In this document: positions 7,342-9,368 of the stretch, in pieces | Position numbering within the stretch: position 1 is the stretch's first letter | Layout: the number at the start of each line of letters is the position of its first letter | Source: Desulfuromonadales bacterium | GTDB lineage: Bacteria; Desulfobacterota; Desulfuromonadia; Desulfuromonadales; BM103 | Assembly: GCA_030630015.1 (NCBI GenBank) | Contig: DAOVNV010000087.1 | Location: 1-9,368, forward strand | DNA: 9,368 nt | Direction of reading: 5' to 3' | Notes under the pieces: generated by a model | What the model was told of the DNA's origin: nothing | The model's database searches: none | What the model saw: only the letters and a program-made list of their open reading frames with translations | Made by a program: the position numbers and the translations under genes

Positions 7342-7369
7342 AATATATTGATATAACAGGGGGTTTGAA
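7342..7369 (-). promoter_or_regulatory. Candidate promoter of the otsB-otsA-HAD-GH65 operon
   Basis: On the - strand TTCAAA (7369-7364) and TATATT (7347-7342) are 16 bp apart, matching four of six and five of six sigma70 positions. It lies about 75 bp upstream of the otsB start, inside the most AT-rich part of the 7267-7487 gap. A second TATGAT at 7310-7305 has only a poor -35 partner. No known stress-sigma motif was recognised. The call rests on pattern only. Confidence 0.3.
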
Positions 7370-7404
7370 CGATGACAAAAGGCTTGGGGATGATGTCTGC
7401 AAGG

Positions 7405-7423
7405 GGAAATCGCCCTGATTTCC
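7405..7423. other. Short perfect hairpin downstream of the YaiI/YqxD gene
   Basis: GGAAATC (7405-7411) and GATTTCC (7417-7423) form a perfect 7-bp stem around a 5-nt loop, about 65 bp past the stop of the DUF188 gene at 7488. Neither strand has a T-run behind it, so it is not a standard intrinsic terminator. It may mark the 3' end of that transcript. The rest of 7267-7487 shows no coding pattern. Confidence 0.3.
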
Positions 7424-7487
7424 GTGCCTGTCCGCCATAGCCCTGCGGCCCGCATTTCAGCTTTCACATTTCACGATCAACAAGGCC

Positions 7488-7931
7488 TCAATGCCTGGCC
7501 AGAAACCGGTCGAGTTGATTGGCGAAGGCCTGTCTGTCGCCGGTGTTTAAGGCCGCCGGCCCGCCGGTCTCTACGCCGCAGCCGCGCAGTTCGTCCAGCA
7601 TGTTGCGCACGGCGAGGCGCTCCTGGATATTGTCCGGCGTGTAGAACTCGCCGCGCGGGTTGAGGGCGTGGCCTGCTTTTTTGATGGCCGCTGCGGCCAG
7701 GGGGATGTCGGCGGTGATGACCAGGTCGCCGGGCTGCAACAGTTCCACGATCTTGTCATCGGCCACGTCGAAGCCGGCGCCCACCACCAGCGAGTTGATA
7801 TAGGGCGAGGCGGGGGTGCGGATCGGCTGGTTGGCCACCAGGGTGAGGCGGACCTTTTTCCTGTCGGCCGCCCGAAACAGGATCTCTTTGATAACCCTGG
7901 GGCAGGCGTCGGCGTCGACCCAGATCTGCAT
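7488..7931 (-). CDS. YaiI/YqxD family protein (DUF188/UPF0178)
   Basis: This 147-residue protein matches the family along its whole length: VDADACP (residues 5-11), LVANQPIRTP (31-40), the AGFDVADDKIVE block near 52-63, DLVITADIPLA (69-79), NPRGEFYTPDNI (91-102), and a C-terminal GGPAALNTGDRQAFANQLDRFL. The family has no settled function; its fold is grouped with PIN-like nuclease domains, and the conserved acidic residues (D6, D8, D74) would fit a metal site. ATG at 7931 is preceded by GAGGAG with an 8-nt gap. It lies 73 nt downstream of the HTH-nucleotidyltransferase gene on the same strand, so the two may share a transcript. No signal peptide; cytoplasmic. Confidence 0.92.
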   Translation of the reverse strand: MQIWVDADACPRVIKEILFRAADRKKVRLTLVANQPIRTPASPYINSLVVGAGFDVADDKIVELLQPGDLVITADIPLAAAAIKKAGHALNPRGEFYTPDNIQERLAVRNMLDELRGCGVETGGPAALNTGDRQAFANQLDRFLARH

Positions 7932-8004
7932 TGGGGTGTCTCCTCTGTGGGGTTCTGTCAGGAGGTGCTATTAGATCAGATTTCCGATGACACCATCTTT
8001 AATT

Positions 8005-8601
8005 CTACTGATCGATAAGTTGTCCAAAGTCATTATCATTTCCCCTCACGTAGATTTTCTTTTCATTAATCAATCGCATAACAAACGGATCGGTGGCAGA
8101 TTTTTGATAGAATTCATCACGTGTCATCACCACCGGGTTGATTTCACGTCCCAACTTCTGGTGGGTTTCGGCCAGCGCACCAACCACATCAGTGAAAGAA
8201 GCCTCCCCCACGATCAACAGATCGACATCACTTGCCGCCCGCTCCCGGCCCTGGGCGACGGAACCGAAAATGAAGGCGATCTCCACTTCTTCATGCAGCG
8301 GAGCCAGCGCGTCACGGATGACATCCGCCAAGCCCGCTGTCTTTCGGAACAGACCGGCCAGTTCGGCAAAGATCTGGCACCCCCGATTCGCCTGGTAGTA
8401 GACCTGGTTGCCGGACTTGAAGCGATTCAGCAATTCACTTTCGGCCAGCATTTTCAACTCGCGGTGCAGCGAGCCGGCCGGGATGTCCAACATGCGAGCA
8501 ATCTCCCGGACATGAAACCGTTCATCCGGGCGCAACAGTAGCAGCGACAGGATTTTGCGGCGGTAGTTGCCAAACAGAATTTCGACCGGTTTTTGTTTCA
8601 C
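8005..8601 (-). CDS. Winged-helix DNA-binding / nucleotidyltransferase-domain protein
   Basis: This 198-residue protein joins two domains. Residues ~5-75 form a winged helix of ArsR/MarR-like type, with helix-turn-helix region FHVREIARMLDIPAGSLHRELKML and a basic wing near FKSGNQVYY. Residues ~92-185 form a minimal nucleotidyltransferase (MNT/pol-beta) fold with FGSVAQGR (112-119) and DVDLLIV (125-131), giving G113, S114, D125 and D127. Where a third acidic residue may occur the sequence reads EINPVVM, with N155, so catalysis is uncertain. Free-standing MNT proteins often pair with HEPN partners in toxin-antitoxin systems; none is seen here. The start is GTG at 8601 with AAGGGTG upstream. A probable role is as an autoregulated transcription factor that senses or modifies a nucleotide or protein target, but the target is unknown. 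More AT-rich than the trehalose genes. Confidence 0.85.
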   Translation of the reverse strand: MKQKPVEILFGNYRRKILSLLLLRPDERFHVREIARMLDIPAGSLHRELKMLAESELLNRFKSGNQVYYQANRGCQIFAELAGLFRKTAGLADVIRDALAPLHEEVEIAFIFGSVAQGRERAASDVDLLIVGEASFTDVVGALAETHQKLGREINPVVMTRDEFYQKSATDPFVMRLINEKKIYVRGNDNDFGQLIDQ

Positions 8602-8611
8602 AGCAGCACCC

Positions 8612-8681
8612 TTGTTCTCAATATTGCTTCATTTGTAGCTTATTTGAGAACAAAAGGCAAGCACACACCTCGCGAGAACAA
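8612..8681. promoter_or_regulatory. Candidate operator: three GAGAACAA sites upstream of the wHTH-nucleotidyltransferase gene
   Basis: TTGTTCTCAA (8612-8621) and TTGAGAACAA (8644-8653) are perfect 10-bp inverted copies separated by 22 bp, centre to centre 32 bp or about three helical turns. A third copy of the core GAGAACAA is at 8674-8681. They sit directly in front of the GTG at 8601 and flank or enter a plausible promoter, so autoregulation by the winged-helix protein is the simplest reading (inference). Confidence 0.5.
8632..8660 (-). promoter_or_regulatory. Candidate promoter of the wHTH-nucleotidyltransferase gene
   Basis: On the - strand TTGCCT (8660-8655) and TACAAA (8637-8632) are 17 bp apart, each four of six to sigma70 consensus. 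One inverted-repeat arm lies in the spacer and the other near the expected start around 8625, so a bound repressor would cover the promoter. Confidence 0.35.
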
Positions 8682-8733
8682 TCTTTGACTTCAAAGGCCT
8701 ACCTCACGCTCACTCGCCACGCTCGTTCAAGTC

Positions 8734-8820
8734 CGCAAAGTACGCAGAGTAAAGCTTTAGCTTTTTGTTTTAACCTAAAAGGTTTTTGCTTTAAACTTTG
8801 CGCACTCCGCGAACTCCGCG
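8734..8820. repeat. Intergenic inverted-repeat element made of 9-bp CGCRRAGTN units
   Basis: The left arm (8734-8755) holds CGCAAAGTA and CGCAGAGTA followed by AAGC. The right arm, read on the - strand from 8820, holds CGCGGAGTT, CGCGGAGTG and CGCAAAGTT, then TAAAGC ending at 8788. The arms pair through AAAGC/GCTTT and the CGC..AGT units, and AACCT (8772-8776) with AGGTT (8780-8784) forms an inner hairpin. The style matches a type of dispersed non-coding repeat I have seen in many environmental bacterial genomes, but copy number cannot be seen here. No open frame belongs to it. It separates the wHTH operator region from the toxin promoter. Confidence 0.7.
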
Positions 8821-8828
8821 TAAACAAG

Positions 8829-8856
8829 TTGACTTTGGTAGCTTATATGTTACCAT
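8829..8856 (+). promoter_or_regulatory. Candidate promoter of the toxin-antitoxin operon
   Basis: TTGACT (8829-8834) matches five of six -35 bases and TACCAT (8851-8856) four of six -10 bases, with a 16-bp spacer. It ends 31 bp before the toxin ATG and just after the inverted-repeat element, giving a short leader with AGGAGG at 8877-8882. Confidence 0.45.
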
Positions 8857-8860
8857 ATGG
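8837..8860. promoter_or_regulatory. Candidate toxin-antitoxin autoregulatory operator
   Basis: GGTAGC (8837-8842) and GTTACC (8849-8854) are near-perfect inverted arms around TTATAT, and the 8-bp palindrome CCATATGG (8853-8860) follows. Both overlap the spacer and -10 of the candidate promoter. HTH antitoxins of this class normally repress their own operon at such palindromes; assignment here is inference. Confidence 0.35.
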
Positions 8861-8887
8861 GCATGTTATGACATTCAGGAGGGATGT

Positions 8888-9217
8888 ATGGAGATACGCG
8901 AGTATCTGTCTGTGGAGGGACGTAGTCCGTTCGCCAGGTGGTTCAATAAACTGGATGCCCGGGCAGCAGTCAGGGTGACTGTCGCGCTTAACCGTATGGA
9001 GCAGGGCAACCTCACCAACACGAAGAGCCTGGGCGGAATCTTTGAATACAAACTAACTTATGGCCCAGGTTACAGGGTTTATTTTGGCCGTGATGGTGAC
9101 GTCATGATTTTGTTGCTGGGCGGCGGCACCAAGAAAACCCAGAGCAGGGATATTCTGTCCTCGCAAGAGTGCTGGGTTGATTACAAAAAGCGGAAAATAG
9201 CAGGAAGGGAATCATAA
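8888..9217 (+). CDS. RelE/ParE (HigB-type) addiction-module toxin
   Basis: This is a 109-residue basic protein. It has the pattern of the short addiction-module killer family: an N-terminal EIREYL..EGRSPFARWFNKL, a helical stretch with VTVALNRMEQGN (30-41), then the core YGPGYRVYFGRDGD (58-71) and LLLGGGTKKTQSRDI (75-89). RelE-superfamily toxins of this type usually act on mRNA at the ribosome. The start is ATG at 8888, with AGGAGG ending five bases before it; the frame stays open upstream to ATG 8798, but that part overlaps the repeat element and lacks family resemblance. The antitoxin gene follows by one base, the reversed toxin-first order common in HigBA-like pairs. The C-terminal tail (90-109) is rather longer than the core. 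No frameshift is seen, so it appears intact. Confidence 0.9.
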   Translation: MEIREYLSVEGRSPFARWFNKLDARAAVRVTVALNRMEQGNLTNTKSLGGIFEYKLTYGPGYRVYFGRDGDVMILLLGGGTKKTQSRDILSSQECWVDYKKRKIAGRES

Positions 9218-9218
9218 A

Positions 9219-9368
9219 ATGCCATTGACACGCTCATTCCGGGAAACAGTGATGGCTCGGGCTCAAAAGGATCGTGAATTTCGTGCCGAGATGATCAGTG
9301 AAGCGACCTCTGCCTTTCTGGATGGTGACATTGATACAGGCAAGAGCCTATTGCGCGATTATCTGAAT
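9219..9368 (+). CDS. HTH antitoxin / transcriptional regulator of the toxin module (partial, 3' end outside window)
   Basis: The ATG at 9219 begins one base after the toxin stop, with AGGAAGGGA at 9202-9210 as Shine-Dalgarno. Fifty residues are visible, starting MPLTRSFRETVMARAQKDREF and ending GKSLLRDYLN. This is the usual N-terminal half of the HTH regulator paired with such toxins, in which the DNA-binding helix-turn-helix comes later, beyond the window. Expected roles are neutralising the toxin by direct binding and repressing the shared promoter near 8829-8856. Tight spacing indicates co-translation. Whether the C-terminal half is intact cannot be judged. Confidence 0.85.
   Translation, partial: MPLTRSFRETVMARAQKDREFRAEMISEATSAFLDGDIDTGKSLLRDYLN

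Noticed and set aside
7340..7358. Possible palindromic operator GTTA...TAAC upstream of the ots operon
   Set aside because: Only the outer four bases of each arm match in an AT-rich stretch, which is within chance.
8734..8820. CRISPR-like short repeats
   Set aside because: The 9-bp units are adjacent, lie in opposite orientations in the two arms and have no spacers, so this is a hairpin-type repeat and not an array.
8798..8887. Upstream in-frame start for the toxin
   Set aside because: The extra 30 residues come from the repeat element and promoter region. The AGGAGG and family similarity both fit ATG at 8888.

Overview
The window looks like chromosomal DNA from a GC-rich Gram-negative bacterium. 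Gene content and protein style suggest the Desulfuromonadales/Geobacter side of the former Deltaproteobacteria; this is an inference from recognisable families, not a marker-gene assignment. Most genes use GC-rich third codon positions. The last ~1.4 kb (about 7930-9368) is visibly more AT-rich and carries accessory-type genes.

Layout: (1) 1-578 holds the tail of an upstream gene, translationally coupled to the first 128 codons of an inner-membrane protein that resembles MotA/TolQ/ExbB channel subunits. That reading frame runs head-on into the first ~35 codons of a Na+/phosphate cotransporter gene on the opposite strand. Both genes lose their family pattern at the same point, a GCGGCCGC palindrome at 457-464, so this looks like a rearrangement breakpoint or an assembly chimera. 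(2) 649-1752 encodes a complete RNase Z-like metallo-beta-lactamase-fold hydrolase on the + strand, ending at an intrinsic terminator at 1788-1810. (3) 1794-7266, on the - strand, is a compact four-gene sugar operon read otsB, otsA, a beta-phosphoglucomutase-like HAD gene, then a GH65 gene. (4) 7488-8601, also on the - strand, holds a winged-helix/nucleotidyltransferase fusion and, downstream of it, a YaiI/YqxD (DUF188, PIN-like) protein. (5) 8734-8820 is a large imperfect inverted repeat built from 9-bp units. It is followed on the + strand by a RelE/HigB-type toxin gene and the start of its HTH antitoxin gene, which is cut by the window end.

The sugar operon is the functional core. OtsA makes trehalose-6-phosphate from a nucleotide-glucose and glucose-6-phosphate, and OtsB dephosphorylates it to trehalose. 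A GH65 phosphorylase would split an alpha-glucosyl disaccharide with phosphate to give beta-glucose-1-phosphate, and the HAD enzyme would convert that to glucose-6-phosphate. Synthesis and recovery therefore appear to be transcribed together, which is either a built-in turnover cycle or a sign that GH65 acts on something other than trehalose. The GH65 phosphate-loop segment reads TTGDSSLS where the phosphorylases I recall have a histidine in place of the glycine, which keeps phosphorylase, hydrolase and altered-specificity options open.

No rRNA, tRNA, CRISPR array or insertion-sequence transposase is visible. The two longest gene-free stretches are 7267-7487 (ots promoter region) and 8602-8887 (candidate operators, promoter and the repeat element).
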